From Gracilibacillus boraciitolerans JCM 21714 (GTDB lineage Bacteria; Bacillota; Bacilli; Bacillales; Amphibacillaceae): a DNA stretch of 64,000 nt. Positions 40,530 to 50,724 of this stretch are shown one piece after another. Position 1 is the first letter of the stretch. Each line of letters opens with the position of its first letter. Where the stretch lies: positions 1 through 64,000 of the forward strand of contig NZ_BAVS01000006.1 of NCBI RefSeq assembly GCF_000521485.1, written 5' to 3'. Below the pieces are notes generated by a model. That model searched no databases, was not told the DNA's origin, and worked only from the letters and a program-made list of their open reading frames with translations. Both the position numbers and the translations under genes were made by a program.

Positions 40530-41543
40530 TTACGTTTCTGTCACTTTCTCCCGCTTAAGCGTCTCAAATATATATTCCTGTAATTCAAAACTGAATAGTA
40601 ATTTTCGATATTGTTTTTCTATTTCAATGGAATTCCTGACATTATTGTTACTTGCTGTCGGTTGAGTACATTTTAAAACAGTTTGTAACCAATTGGATGG
40701 GGAAAGTATTTGTAATACAAGCAATGCTTTTTCATAATCTGTTAAATTAATATATTGACAGTAAATGGAGAAAGACTCCTTAACTTTATCCATATCACAA
40801 TCGTGGAATTGGAAAAGATAATGATAATATCTAACTAAATCAAATGTTGGTGAAGCCATCACAGCATACTCCCAGTTTAAGAAATAGGTACTGGCAGGTG
40901 TGAGCACATAATGAGAAGGTTTTATATTTCCATGACAGAGCGTATATTTCATCTGGTCATTGTTTTCTAATTCTTCTAAATATATTTCTTGCCATTTTTC
41001 TATATTATTAAATATTTCCTCCATGTCACGATAATACATGCAAATTTGGAGCTCGATTGGTGACATAAACCTTTTCGCTTCAAAGTAGCGAATACTGGTT
41101 ATCATTTGTTCACGATAGCTTACTATTTCTTGATAGAATTGCTGTTCTAACGTTGATTTATTTTGTCTCAAAGATGCTATTTCATGCTGAGCCATCGTTG
41201 AAGCGTGCAGACTTCCCATTGCATGGACAACGGAACCGTACTCATCGATTGGCTGTTCGGAATATCTTCTTTCAACCCATGGCATTAAGTAATAAATATC
41301 TGTTTGTTGCTGATAAAATGGTTGACGATCTTTTGTCTGATATACTGGTACAAATCCAAAAATTTGTTTATGTTGAATGTATTGATAGATGGCTAACCAC
41401 CTACCTAGATCATCTGTAACTAAATTTGATTTTTTTAAAGCAAATTGTCTTGAATTTGATTTTATTTTATATACTCGTTCTGTAATTTGTTCAATTTCCT
41501 CAGATTGAATTTGATAGGCCGTTAATATGTCAGACCATTCCAT
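40530..41543 (-). CDS. ysxE: YsxE, CotS-family spore coat-associated protein
   Basis: The 337-residue protein has an aminoglycoside-phosphotransferase-like fold: VYKIKSNSRQFALKKS in the N-lobe and LCHGNIKPSHYVL followed by FLNWEYAVMASPTFDLVRYYHYLF in the C-lobe. In the catalytic loop the usual HGD is replaced by HGN, so phosphotransfer is doubtful. CotS/YsxE proteins are part of the spore coat. Located beside spoVID as in B. subtilis. Confidence 0.88.
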   Translation of the reverse strand: MEWSDILTAYQIQSEEIEQITERVYKIKSNSRQFALKKSNLVTDDLGRWLAIYQYIQHKQIFGFVPVYQTKDRQPFYQQQTDIYYLMPWVERRYSEQPIDEYGSVVHAMGSLHASTMAQHEIASLRQNKSTLEQQFYQEIVSYREQMITSIRYFEAKRFMSPIELQICMYYRDMEEIFNNIEKWQEIYLEELENNDQMKYTLCHGNIKPSHYVLTPASTYFLNWEYAVMASPTFDLVRYYHYLFQFHDCDMDKVKESFSIYCQYINLTDYEKALLVLQILSPSNWLQTVLKCTQPTASNNNVRNSIEIEKQYRKLLFSFELQEYIFETLKREKVTET

Positions 41544-41646
41544 ACACGAATCCCGCCTTCTTAGTAAGCATATTCAAAAAATTTCCTATTAAAAAGCAAG
41601 GCAATGTTCACTAACTGATACGATAATTATGAAAAGGAATAACTGC

Positions 41647-41695
41647 GTAACAATCGCTCCGGAAAGCGAAGTGGGCAAGCCGGAGCGATTGTTAC
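41647..41695. repeat. Short palindromic repeat (copy C)
   Basis: GTAACAATCGCTCCGG and CCGGAGCGATTGTTAC form a perfect 16-bp inverted repeat around AAAGCGAAGTGGGCAAG. Its core (CCGCTCCGG/GCCGGAGCG, AAGTGGGC) recurs in the elements at 37985, 42947 and 62690. Confidence 0.75.
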
Positions 41696-41805
41696 AACTA
41701 TTATAAATTTCAAAATTACTACTCAGTAAATTAAAGGTATGCCGCATTATCTTCCTCTAATTATTAAAATCCATTTTTTTAGCAATATACGTTTTTTATA
41801 TGACT

Positions 41806-41836
41806 AAAAAATCCCTCGTTAAGAAGCAAGGGATTT
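41806..41836 (-). terminator. Terminator of spoVID
   Basis: AAATCCCTTGCTT and TTAACGAGGGATTTTTT pair on the minus strand just beyond the spoVID stop codon, with a T-run. Confidence 0.85.
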
Positions 41837-41842
41837 ATAAGT

Positions 41843-42787
41843 TTACTCTTCTGCTGTTACTGGAATGTAGATTAATTGTCCAGTAGTTACATCCTCATCA
41901 TCTAAATTGTTAGTCCTCATAATTTGTCTGGGAGATACTTGATAACGTTCTGCTATTGTGCGCATTTGGTCATCTGGCTGAACAATATATAGTTTGAGAC
42001 GAGTATAATTTGAGGAATCTTCTTCTGCAAAGATATTTAATAAGTATGACGTGTCCTTTAATTGTTCTTCTCGCGCTTGTACGTGCAGTTTTTCTTCAGG
42101 CTTTTCTAATTCAGAGTCTTTCTGAGCTCGCACTTCGTCTTCTATTACTCTCGATTCTCTTACTGCCTCTTCATCATGCACGATAGTATTAGTTGGTGCT
42201 TCCCGCTTTGAATCAATGGGAATAATATTATTTTCCATATGAGTTGCTTTTTCCAATTCCTCTTCTTCCACCTTAAAATGAAAGACTTCATTTGACGACT
42301 CTTCTTCTACATCTAGGCGATTATCATCAACTGATGGTAATATATCCTCTTCAAACAATTCAGATTGTACTTCGTCATCACGGATTCCGTGTACCGCTAG
42401 TGTTGCTTCAATCATCATTTTATCGCTAGTGTCCAGAGAATAGTCAAAATGATCTACTTCAATAGAAACGTCATTGATAGCGGATATTCTATCGATTGGA
42501 AGCGAAACATCAATAAGGAACTTATGAATAAATTCGTTTACTTCCTCTGATAAAGATTCAACTCTTTCAACATATGTCACATCTGTTATCCTATCATTTG
42601 TTTCAATGGGCTCATCACTTTTTATATATTCTCCTTTGAGCTCTATTACTCCTCTGATTGATAATGTATTTCCCAATTCCTCCATGGAAATAACAGGTTC
42701 TAATCCGATACCCAGCATTTCCTTAATTTGTTGATCCTTCTCGAATGCAATTGCTTCATGAATGGTAAATGTAAAAGCTTCTTGCAA
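41843..42787 (-). CDS. spoVID: SpoVID, stage VI sporulation protein D
   Basis: SpoVID helps encase the spore in coat proteins and binds SafA. The 314-residue protein has an N-terminal morphogenetic domain (FTFTIHEAIAFEKDQQIKEMLGIGLEP…), an acidic Glu-rich middle and a C-terminal LysM domain (residues ~265-312: LYIVQPDDQMRTIAERYQVSPRQIMRTNNL). The start is a TTG at 42787 with a G8-containing SD stretch upstream (42795-42802). Located between hemL and ysxE as in B. subtilis. Confidence 0.92.
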   Translation of the reverse strand: MQEAFTFTIHEAIAFEKDQQIKEMLGIGLEPVISMEELGNTLSIRGVIELKGEYIKSDEPIETNDRITDVTYVERVESLSEEVNEFIHKFLIDVSLPIDRISAINDVSIEVDHFDYSLDTSDKMMIEATLAVHGIRDDEVQSELFEEDILPSVDDNRLDVEEESSNEVFHFKVEEEELEKATHMENNIIPIDSKREAPTNTIVHDEEAVRESRVIEDEVRAQKDSELEKPEEKLHVQAREEQLKDTSYLLNIFAEEDSSNYTRLKLYIVQPDDQMRTIAERYQVSPRQIMRTNNLDDEDVTTGQLIYIPVTAEE

Positions 42788-42946
42788 AATATTTCCCCCC
42801 CCTTCCTTTTGCCTAGCTAAGGCGTACTAGCATCTCAATAAACTATATGTGAAAGGGATATGAAATATGCTTAAGAATATATTACCATTTTCCACCTCTT
42901 TTGTCCTTGAAAAATGGGATTGAGAATAAATAATCAATGAAGATAT

Positions 42947-43095
42947 ACATAAGAAAGATTATGCGTAGTAACTTCGATTTACTAAATAGTAATTTTGAAA
43001 TTTTTATTATATGTAACAGCCGCTCCGGCTTGTTAAGCAGTTATACCATATCAATATTATCTTATAAGTTACTGCGCATAATCTTCCTTTTATGT
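42947..43095. repeat. Inverted-repeat miniature element (copy A)
   Basis: ACATAAGAAAGATTATGCGTAG at the left and the inverted GCGCATAATCTTCCTTTTATGT at the right delimit 149 bases with the internal core AACAGCCGCTCCGGCTTGTTA. Copy B at 62690-62829 has the same ends, core and interior TATACCATATCA. No protein is encoded, so this is a MITE-like or REP-like element next to the hemL terminator. The rest of the gap between spoVID and hemL is empty. Confidence 0.8.
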
Positions 43096-43102
43096 AATAA
43101 AA

Positions 43103-43156
43103 AATTCGAACAATAATAAATTCTAATCGTAGAATTCGCATCATCGTTCGAATTTT
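43103..43156 (-). terminator. Terminator of the haem operon
   Basis: AATTCGAAC and GTTCGAATT close a long interrupted hairpin, followed by TTTTTTATT on the minus strand. Its sequence resembles the gerM terminator at 62836-62886. Confidence 0.8.
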
Positions 43157-43186
43157 ATAGTTATCAAATCACTTATGTCTCAATCG

Positions 43187-44480
43187 TTATGGTAATTTTG
43201 AAAAAGCTTTTTCTGCTGCTGCGATCGTTTTTTCAATATCGGCATCTGTATGTGCAGTAGAAAGAAATAATCCCTCAAATTGAGATGGGGGGTAGGAATA
43301 TTCCTTCTTCAGCCATTATACGATAATAACTCGAAAATGCCTCTGTGTCTGATTTACTCGCTGTTTCATAATTAATAACCGGCTCGTTCGCAAAAAATAC
43401 TCCTACCATCGAACCAGCACGATTGATTTGGAGAATAGTACTATGTTTATCTGCTGCTTGTTGATATCCTTCTATAAGTCGATCAACTTTATTATTTATC
43501 TCTTGATACGCAGATGCATCCATTGCTTTTAATGTTTCTAAACCTGCTGTCATCGCTAATGGATTCCCAGAAAGTACCGGCTTGATATATATCTCCTACT
43601 GGTGCAATCCGCTCCATAATGTCTCGTTTTCCACCATATGCACCTACAGGGAGTCCGCCACCGATAACTTTTCCTAGACAGGTTATATCTGGTATAACGT
43701 TAAAATGTCCTTGGGCACAATGATACCCGACCCGAAATCCTGTCATAACTTCATCAAATATTAATAACGATTTATACTGTTCTGTTATCTCCCTTAAAGC
43801 TGGTAAAAATTCGTTACTGGGTGGTACTACACCCATGTTACCTGAGACAGGTTCCACGATAATTGCGGCAATATCCTCACCAAATTGTTCAAACGCAAAA
43901 CGAACACTTTCTATGTCATTATAGGGAACAGTGATCGTATGTTGGGCAACACTTTTTGGTACACCAGGACTGTCTGGAAGCCCCCCCAAAGTTGCGACAC
44001 CGGAACCCGCCTTAATTAATAACGAATCACCATGCCCATGATAATTCCCTTCGAATTTAAGAATTTTATCTCTACCTGTATAACCACGTGCAAGTCTTAA
44101 TGCACTCATGGTTGCTTCTGTACCAGAATTCACCATCCGTACCATTTCGATAGATGGAACACGATTGATAACAAGCTGTGCCAATTCATTTTCCAGTAAA
44201 GTCGGTGCACCAAAGCTTGTTCCTTTTTCTACTACTTCTTTTAATTTTGATACAACACGTTGATCGGCATGACCTAATATTAAAGGCCCCCCCAGCTTAA
44301 GACGTAATCGATATATTCATTTCCATCGATATCATAAATTTTCGAACCTTTTCCATGATCCATATAAATCGGATTCATACCAACTGATTTAAATGCTCTT
44401 ACTGGTGAATTAACCCCCCCACCTGGCATTAGATCAATCGATTCTTTATAGGCATCGACAGATTTCTGATTTTCACGCAT
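43187..44480 (-). CDS. hemL: Glutamate-1-semialdehyde aminomutase HemL (three frame breaks)
   Basis: HemL makes 5-aminolevulinate from glutamate semialdehyde using PLP. Motifs are [76 protein letters not shown] and the PLP-lysine region [18 protein letters not shown]. The breaks are at 44287-44293 (seven G where five give [13 protein letters not shown]), near 43582 (AGT…[10 protein letters not shown]) and at 43287-43292 (six C where five give [17 protein letters not shown]). In-frame tracts add a Gly at 43981-43987 ([10 protein letters not shown]) and 44414-44420. About 430 residues. Last gene of hemAXCDBL. Confidence 0.93.
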
Positions 44481-44494
44481 GAACGATTTCCTCC

Positions 44495-45484
44495 TTAACT
44501 ATTCTGTAGCCATTTTGCTACATCTTTTGCAAAATAAGTAATGATGATGTCTGCTCCAGCTCGTTTCATTGATATTAGTTTTTCCATCACGATCGCTTTT
44601 TCATCCACCCAACCATTGATGCTTGCAGCTTTCACCATGGAATATTCGCCACTAACATTATAAGCTACTACAGGTACAGAGTGTTGGTTTTTTACATCTC
44701 TAATAATATCCATATAAGATAACGCAGGTTTGACTATGAGAAAGTCTGCACCTTCTTCTATATCAGAAGCTGCTTCACGCCAAGCTTCTAAACGATTGGA
44801 AGGGTCCATCTGATACGTTTTGCGATCCCCAAATTGTGGTGCAGAACCTGCCGCATCGCGAAATGGTCCATAAAATGCTGAGGCATATTTAACAGCATAG
44901 GACATAATTGGAATCTCCTGAAATCCAGCCTCATCCAACCCTTTACGAATTTCTTTGACAAAACCATCCATCATATTCGATGGAGCGATAATATCCGCAC
45001 CTGCTTCCGCTTGAGTCACCGCAGTTTTAACATGAAGAGGTAATGATTTATCGTTATCGACATCCTGATGTACAATTACACCACAATGTCCATGAGAGGT
45101 GTATTCACATAGACATGTATCAGCAATTACTAATAATTGATCTGTCTTATTCTTTATATGACGAATCGCTTGCTGAACAATACCCTCTGGATCATAGGCA
45201 CCCGAACCGACTTCATCTTTTTCCTTTGGCACTCCGAATAAAAGTATGGAAGGTATTCCTAATGCTAGTAATTCTTCAATTTCTTCATCTAAATAATCTA
45301 AAGAAATCTGGAACACACCTGGCATGGAACTTACTTCTTTTTTTATTCTTTCTCCTTCTACAATAAATAACGGATAGACTAAGTCATTAACTGTTAAATG
45401 AGTCTCTCTTACAAATTGTCTCATCGTTGCAGAGTTTCTCAATCTGCGATGACGTTTAAATTCAGTATCTGTCACTTTTATCAC
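44495..45484 (-). CDS. hemB: Porphobilinogen synthase HemB
   Basis: HemB condenses two 5-aminolevulinates to porphobilinogen. The 329-residue protein is intact: [10 protein letters not shown], the zinc-type cysteines [15 protein letters not shown], the Schiff-base lysines in [19 protein letters not shown] and [13 protein letters not shown], and YNVSGEYSM. The start GTG overlaps the hemD stop. Confidence 0.97.
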   Translation of the reverse strand: MIKVTDTEFKRHRRLRNSATMRQFVRETHLTVNDLVYPLFIVEGERIKKEVSSMPGVFQISLDYLDEEIEELLALGIPSILLFGVPKEKDEVGSGAYDPEGIVQQAIRHIKNKTDQLLVIADTCLCEYTSHGHCGVIVHQDVDNDKSLPLHVKTAVTQAEAGADIIAPSNMMDGFVKEIRKGLDEAGFQEIPIMSYAVKYASAFYGPFRDAAGSAPQFGDRKTYQMDPSNRLEAWREAASDIEEGADFLIVKPALSYMDIIRDVKNQHSVPVVAYNVSGEYSMVKAASINGWVDEKAIVMEKLISMKRAGADIIITYFAKDVAKWLQNS

Positions 45485-46241
45485 CTTTTCTTCAAATAAT
45501 TGATATAGGTTATCACCATATTTTCGATCGTATATGTACCCGGATAGATAATTGTCTCAAACTGTGCATGTTCTAGTGAAGTAGCTGTCGTTTCCCCAAT
45601 TGCAACAGCTACGAGTTCTTTTCTCACTCTTTCAAATTGATCAATGGTAAGGAACTGTTGAAAAGCTTCTACGGTCGATGGACTTGTAAAAAAAACAGCA
45701 TCCACGTGTGTTACCGTCCGCTGTAATGACTTTTTTTCTGCTTCATTTTTAATTGTACGATAGATTATGATTTTTTCAAAAGATACATCGGCTGCGTTTA
45801 GTAGTTGCGGAATTTCAGGACGAGATTTTTCGCCTGCAATCAACGCGATTCTTTGTTTTCCATATGTATAAAGAAATTCTTTTACCATATTATCGCCACG
45901 ATATACAGTTGGTTGAAAATCAATGGTATAATGATGGCTTTCGAGCAGCTTGCTTGTTTTTTCTCCTACGGCAGCGATTTTTTGTGTAATGGTTAACCCT
46001 AGTTTTTTTACATATTGATCAAAAAAAGAACCGCTTTGGCACTTGTAAAAAACAGCCAATCTGCCTGCTGATCCAATTGCAATAGCTGTCTACGATTTTC
46101 CTCATCAAATATCGCTTCAAAACAAAGTAGAGGTACATGATAGCAGGTAGCACCTTCGTCTTCTAACAAATGGATTAAAGGAAGCGCTTGGGTGGCTTCC
46201 CTTGTTACTAATATGTTTTTACCGAGTAAAAGGTTGGTCAT
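45481..46241 (-). CDS. hemD: Uroporphyrinogen-III synthase HemD (frame broken at a T run)
   Basis: HemD closes hydroxymethylbilane into uroporphyrinogen III. The sequence is always weakly conserved; seen here are [51 protein letters not shown] and [13 protein letters not shown]. One T restored at 46021-46027 (A7 on +) joins [14 protein letters not shown]. About 253 residues. It overlaps hemC by four bases. Confidence 0.9.
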
Positions 46242-47170
46242 TCTTGATTTTCCTCAATTGCTTCATCAACCAGATGTTGAGCACCTCGAGCTTTTAGACT
46301 TTCGGCAGCCTCTTTACCTACCTCTTCAGGATTTGTACCTCTCACAACTTCTTTAAGAATTGTCTTACCATCAGCACTTGCAACAAGCGCTGTTAATACT
46401 ACTTGGTCACCATCCAAATAGGCATAACCACCGATAGGAACGGAGCAGCCACCATTTAACAAATGTAAAAATGTCCGTTCTGCAGTTACCGTTTTTGTTG
46501 CATAATCATCATTGATCTTTGCTAATAGACCTAATAATTCTTCGTCATCTTCACGACATTCAATGGCTAAAGCACCTTGTCCAACTGCAGGTACACATAC
46601 ATTTTGTTCTAAAAATTGTGTAACGATACTTTCGTTCCAATTCATTCGTTTTAAACCTGCTGCCGCTAAAATAATCGCATCAAAGTTTTCCTCTTTTAAT
46701 TTACGCATTCTAGTTTCAATATTTCCACGTATCCACTGAATAGTAAGATCCGGACGTGCTGCTAAAATCTGTGAGCCGCGACGCAAGCTGCTAGTTCCTA
46801 CGACTGCACCACTTCTCAAATCTTCTAAGCGAATATGATCATTGGAAATAAAAGCATCTCGATGATCTTCTCTCACAGGGATCGAACCAATCACAAGGCC
46901 TTTTGGCATCACTGCAGGCATGTCTTTCATACTATGAACAGCAAAATCAATCTCTTTATCAAACATTGCTTTCTCAATTTCTTTCACAAATAGACCTTTG
47001 CCACCAACTTTAGATAACGTGACATTTAAGATCTGATCGCCTTTTGTGACAATTTTCTTTATCTCAAAGTCGTATGAATCTCCTGCGTGTTTTTCTAATT
47101 GTTCGATCACCCATTCTGATTGAGTAATTGCTAAATTACTTCTTCTTGAACCAACCACAATCTTGCGCAC
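46238..47170 (-). CDS. hemC: Hydroxymethylbilane synthase HemC
   Basis: HemC (porphobilinogen deaminase) polymerises four porphobilinogens on a dipyrromethane cofactor. The 310-residue protein has [54 protein letters not shown] and the cofactor cysteine in [14 protein letters not shown]. The start is the GTG at 47170 eight bases after AAGGAGG. Confidence 0.96.
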   Translation of the reverse strand: MRKIVVGSRRSNLAITQSEWVIEQLEKHAGDSYDFEIKKIVTKGDQILNVTLSKVGGKGLFVKEIEKAMFDKEIDFAVHSMKDMPAVMPKGLVIGSIPVREDHRDAFISNDHIRLEDLRSGAVVGTSSLRRGSQILAARPDLTIQWIRGNIETRMRKLKEENFDAIILAAAGLKRMNWNESIVTQFLEQNVCVPAVGQGALAIECREDDEELLGLLAKINDDYATKTVTAERTFLHLLNGGCSVPIGGYAYLDGDQVVLTALVASADGKTILKEVVRGTNPEEVGKEAAESLKARGAQHLVDEAIEENQE

Positions 47171-47194
47171 AAATATTGCCTCCTTCAAGTCCTG

Positions 47195-48013
47195 TTACAT
47201 ATGAAAATTAGATAAGCTGTTAAACAAGAAAAAATTAATTAATAACATTAAAAAGGAAAATATATTCCAGGTTAGAATCGATTTTCCGCGATATCCTCGT
47301 CTTATTCGCATCAACAAATATATAGCATATATAGCAAATACGAAGATGGAGCCAATTGTTTTACTATCACCCCAATAAAATTCCGTTCCAGTCATATATG
47401 CCCATACTACACCCAAAATAATTGATAATAATAATAGTGGTTCAGCAAGCACTATTAATTGAAAAGCACGTTTTTCTAGTCCCTCTAAGTCTTGGAATCT
47501 TTTTAACCATTTATACCCCTTTTTCTGTTTTAATAAATAATATTGCATAAAATACAGACAGGCAAAAATAAAGGAAATAGTAAATGATCCGTATGAGACA
47601 AGCGCTAACACAATATGAGCGAATAGCATTTCATTTAACATCGCAGGAATCTGAGCGGAATCTACTAGTTGTATCGACTGTAAAGTATGAATAATCATTA
47701 CAAAAAATCCAAACACACTAATAAAAAACATAAAAAACTCTTGCCGTAAAAAAAGATGAACCAATAAGGAGAAAGTTATAATGATCCAAGTATACGTATA
47801 TAAGCCGTCGTTTAAAGTCTGAATCGGCACGCTACCATTTGCAGTAATTTCGATTAACAAAAAAACAGTTTGAGTAATCCAAACCATAGCAAGCAACCAG
47901 AATGCGATTCGATTCGCCTTCTGGTTATGATAAAGAAAATCTATAAAATAAAAGATACTCGTTAAACCGTAAAGTAATAACATGCCCTCGTGTATTATTC
48001 TTTCTTCTAACAT
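47195..48013 (-). CDS. hemX: HemX, CcsA-like membrane protein of the haem operon
   Basis: The 272-residue protein has about eight membrane segments and a cytochrome c assembly (CcsA/ResC-like) pattern, with ILGVVWAYMTGTEFYWGDSKTIGSIF as the tryptophan-rich segment. In B. subtilis HemX lowers the amount of HemA. It lies between hemA and hemC. Confidence 0.92.
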   Translation of the reverse strand: MLEERIIHEGMLLLYGLTSIFYFIDFLYHNQKANRIAFWLLAMVWITQTVFLLIEITANGSVPIQTLNDGLYTYTWIIITFSLLVHLFLRQEFFMFFISVFGFFVMIIHTLQSIQLVDSAQIPAMLNEMLFAHIVLALVSYGSFTISFIFACLYFMQYYLLKQKKGYKWLKRFQDLEGLEKRAFQLIVLAEPLLLLSIILGVVWAYMTGTEFYWGDSKTIGSIFVFAIYAIYLLMRIRRGYRGKSILTWNIFSFLMLLINFFLFNSLSNFHM

Positions 48014-48031
48014 AAAGGGATAACCACCCTA

Positions 48032-49401
48032 TTAATGTGTTGACACATTTTTTAGTTGTTGTAAAATTTTCTCTTTATTTTGTTCCAAAGTAATGACTTT
48101 GTTATGCTTTTCTTTATTTGATTCTTCTTTAACACGATCTTTAATATCAAAAATTCTCATAAATAATTGTAGAGCCTCATCCGCATTCTCTTGTCCTGAG
48201 AGTTCTTTTGCTTGAAGAATCGGCTTCTTTAACATTTGATTAACGATACTTTTTGTATGCTTATTGAGTACTTTTTCTTTCACGTTCTGTCAAATCAGGC
48301 ATTTTTCGTTCAATACTTTTCATTGTTTCTTGCTGTATGGATAAAGCCTGTTCACGCAGTGCGGTAATCACTGGAACAACACCTAACGTTTGCATCCATT
48401 CATTAAATGCCACAATACCTTCTTCTATCCATAATTCAATAACTGCTGCTGCTTCTCTGCGCACTTCAAGATTAGCATCCACAACATCCTGTAAGTCATC
48501 TATATCATACAGAAAAACGTTATCCTTTGAGTCCAAAGCAGGATCTAAATCTCTCGGCACAGCTATATCAACAAGAAATAATGGACGTCCTTTACGCTTT
48601 CGTTCCACTTTTTGATAGATGTCTTTTGTTATAATGTATTCATTAGAACCAGTAGAACTAATCACTATATCAGCTTCCACCAATATTTCTTCTAAATTTT
48701 CAGTTGATCTAGCTTCCCCCCTGAAATTGAGCCGCAAGCTGTGCTGCTTTATCTAATGTGCGATTTACGACGGTGATTTTTTCAGCACCAGAACCATAGA
48801 GATTTTTAGCTGCCAATTCTCCCATTTTTCCTGCGCCTATCACAACAATATGTTTCTCCCGTAAATCCGTAAAAATTTTTTTCGCTAATTCTACTGCTGC
48901 ATAGCTTACAGATACAGCATTTTCACCTATCATTGTTTCTCTTTGACTTCTTTTGCCATGCGTTATGGCTTGTTTAAATAATTCATTAAAAATAGTGCCA
49001 GTTATTTTATGCTGTTGGGCTAATAAGAAACTTTGCTTCACTTGCCCAAGAATTTGTGTTTCACCCATAATCATTGATTCCAGTCCACAGCTTAAACGAA
49101 AAAGATGTTCAATAGCTGCTTCATTCTCATAAATGATAATATGTGGAAGGAATTCTTCTTTATCTATTCCAAACCAATCTGCTAAAAATTGCTTAATAAA
49201 ATATCTGCCTGTATGAAGCTGATCTACTACCGCATAAATTTCTGTACGATTACATGTAGAAAGAATGACATTCTCTAAAATACTTTTTCTATCATTGAGC
49301 TCAGTCATTGCCTCCGGTAATCTTTCTTCTTTGAATGCGAGCATTTCACGAACCTCAACAGGAGCTGTTCTATAATTTATGCCTGCTGCTAAAATATGCA
49401 C
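48032..49401 (-). CDS. hemA: Glutamyl-tRNA reductase HemA (two frame breaks)
   Basis: HemA reduces glutamyl-tRNA to glutamate-1-semialdehyde, the first committed haem step. The start is GTG 49401 ([19 protein letters not shown]). It has the catalytic cysteine in [31 protein letters not shown] and [16 protein letters not shown]. At 48716-48721 five rather than six bases restore [27 protein letters not shown]. Near 48272-48276 one base fewer gives [21 protein letters not shown], the dimerisation helix. About 457 residues. First gene of the haem operon. Confidence 0.94.
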
Positions 49402-49628
49402 AATATCTACCCCCAAAAAAAGCAAAAGCCTAACACATATATTATTATTATAACACATTTTACATCTTAAATAGTGATGAATTTATGAACAGTTTTCATA
49501 CTATCTATGATAAAATATAAGTTAATTGTTTTGTATCAATTAGTTCTATTGTACTTTATCATAATCGCTATTGTTTATCAAGAAAATTAATCTCAATTAA
49601 TAATTATTTTAATCTAGGAGTGTTTGTT

Positions 49629-50114
49629 TTGAAAAAAAATGGTCTTGTGGCATTTTTATTAATAGGTATTGGCTTATTCTTTTTGCTGCGAGAATTGCGA
49701 TTACCTATCTTAACTGATTTTTATTCTTGGCCAACTTTGCTCATACTGATTGGGACTGCCTTTCTAATCTATGCTTTTTCATCACGTGATTTTAAAAACC
49801 TCTTTCCGGGAGTAATTCTTCTTGGATTAGGCATCCATTTCCATGGATTAGCCATTACTCTTTTTGGATCGATCATTGGGGGAATCTATACGCTTATAGT
49901 TGCCATTGCCTTCCTGACTAGGGCAATTAAAACAAAAAAAGGCATAATACCAGGTATGATCTTATTAATTATCTCTATTTTTGCAATTTTTGTGAACAAT
50001 CAGCCTGGATGGTTCAATTGGATTAATGAAACAATGGATTGGATAGAACGATTTTGGCCAGTGCTTTTAATTGGCTTAGGCATCTATTTACTCTTGACAA
50101 AGAAAAAGTACTAA
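49629..50114 (+). CDS. LiaI/LiaF-TM-type membrane protein, YsxD position
   Basis: About 161 residues with five hydrophobic segments arranged in pairs, each ending in short charged loops, and WPVLLIGLGIYLLL near the end; this is the LiaF transmembrane/DUF5668 pattern. The TTG at 49629 lies eight bases after AGGAG, better placed than the GTG at 49620. It is the only gene here on the plus strand and is convergent to engB. B. subtilis has ysxD at this place. The function is unknown, possibly membrane stress sensing. Confidence 0.72.
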   Translation: MKKNGLVAFLLIGIGLFFLLRELRLPILTDFYSWPTLLILIGTAFLIYAFSSRDFKNLFPGVILLGLGIHFHGLAITLFGSIIGGIYTLIVAIAFLTRAIKTKKGIIPGMILLIISIFAIFVNNQPGWFNWINETMDWIERFWPVLLIGLGIYLLLTKKKY

Positions 50115-50133
50115 TCAGATGATTAGTACTTTT
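50100..50133. terminator. Bidirectional terminator between the YsxD-position gene and engB
   Basis: AAAAAGTACTAATC and GATTAGTACTTTTT form a perfect 14-bp stem with T-runs on both sides. It overlaps the plus-strand stop codon. Confidence 0.9.
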
Positions 50134-50136
50134 TCT

Positions 50137-50724
50137 TTATTTTATAAAGTTATCTAAATAACTCCATACCTCTTCTTTTCCTTCACTCGTTTCTGCTGAG
50201 AATGACAGGACTGCATCATCTTCATCCATTTCCAGGGTGCTAATCACACGTTTTAGATGCGTATCCCTTTTATTCTTAGGAATCTTGTCCAGCTTAGTTG
50301 CGATTACTAAAACCGGTATTTCATAATGCTTTAAAAAATCATACATCAAACGGTCATCTTCAGTCGGTTGATGACGTATGTCTACAATTAGAACCGTCAG
50401 ACGCAAGGTATCACGGAGAGAAAAATATTCCTCCATCATATTACCCCCCCATTTTTCACGTTCTTTTTTTGACACTTTCGCATAGCCATAACCAGGTACA
50501 TCTACAAAATAGAACAAATCATTAATATTATAAAAATTTAATGTTTGCGTTTTACCCGGTTTGGAAGAGGTACGCGCCAAGTTTTTTCGGTTAATCAGTT
50601 TATTAATAAATGAAGATTTACCCACATTAGAACGCCCTGCCAACGCAATTTCAGGCCACTTATCATTAGGATATTGTTTTTCTGACACCGCACTTATTAC
50701 GATCTCAGCTTTATTTACTTTCAT
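50137..50724 (-). CDS. engB: Ribosome biogenesis GTPase EngB/YsxC
   Basis: This essential GTPase acts in 50S assembly. The 195-residue protein has the P-loop [51 protein letters not shown], and [12 protein letters not shown]7 tract (50444-50450) puts Gly-Gly in [12 protein letters not shown], where one Gly is the rule. The start overlaps the lonA stop. Confidence 0.95.
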   Translation of the reverse strand: MKVNKAEIVISAVSEKQYPNDKWPEIALAGRSNVGKSSFINKLINRKNLARTSSKPGKTQTLNFYNINDLFYFVDVPGYGYAKVSKKEREKWGGNMMEEYFSLRDTLRLTVLIVDIRHQPTEDDRLMYDFLKHYEIPVLVIATKLDKIPKNKRDTHLKRVISTLEMDEDDAVLSFSAETSEGKEEVWSYLDNFIK

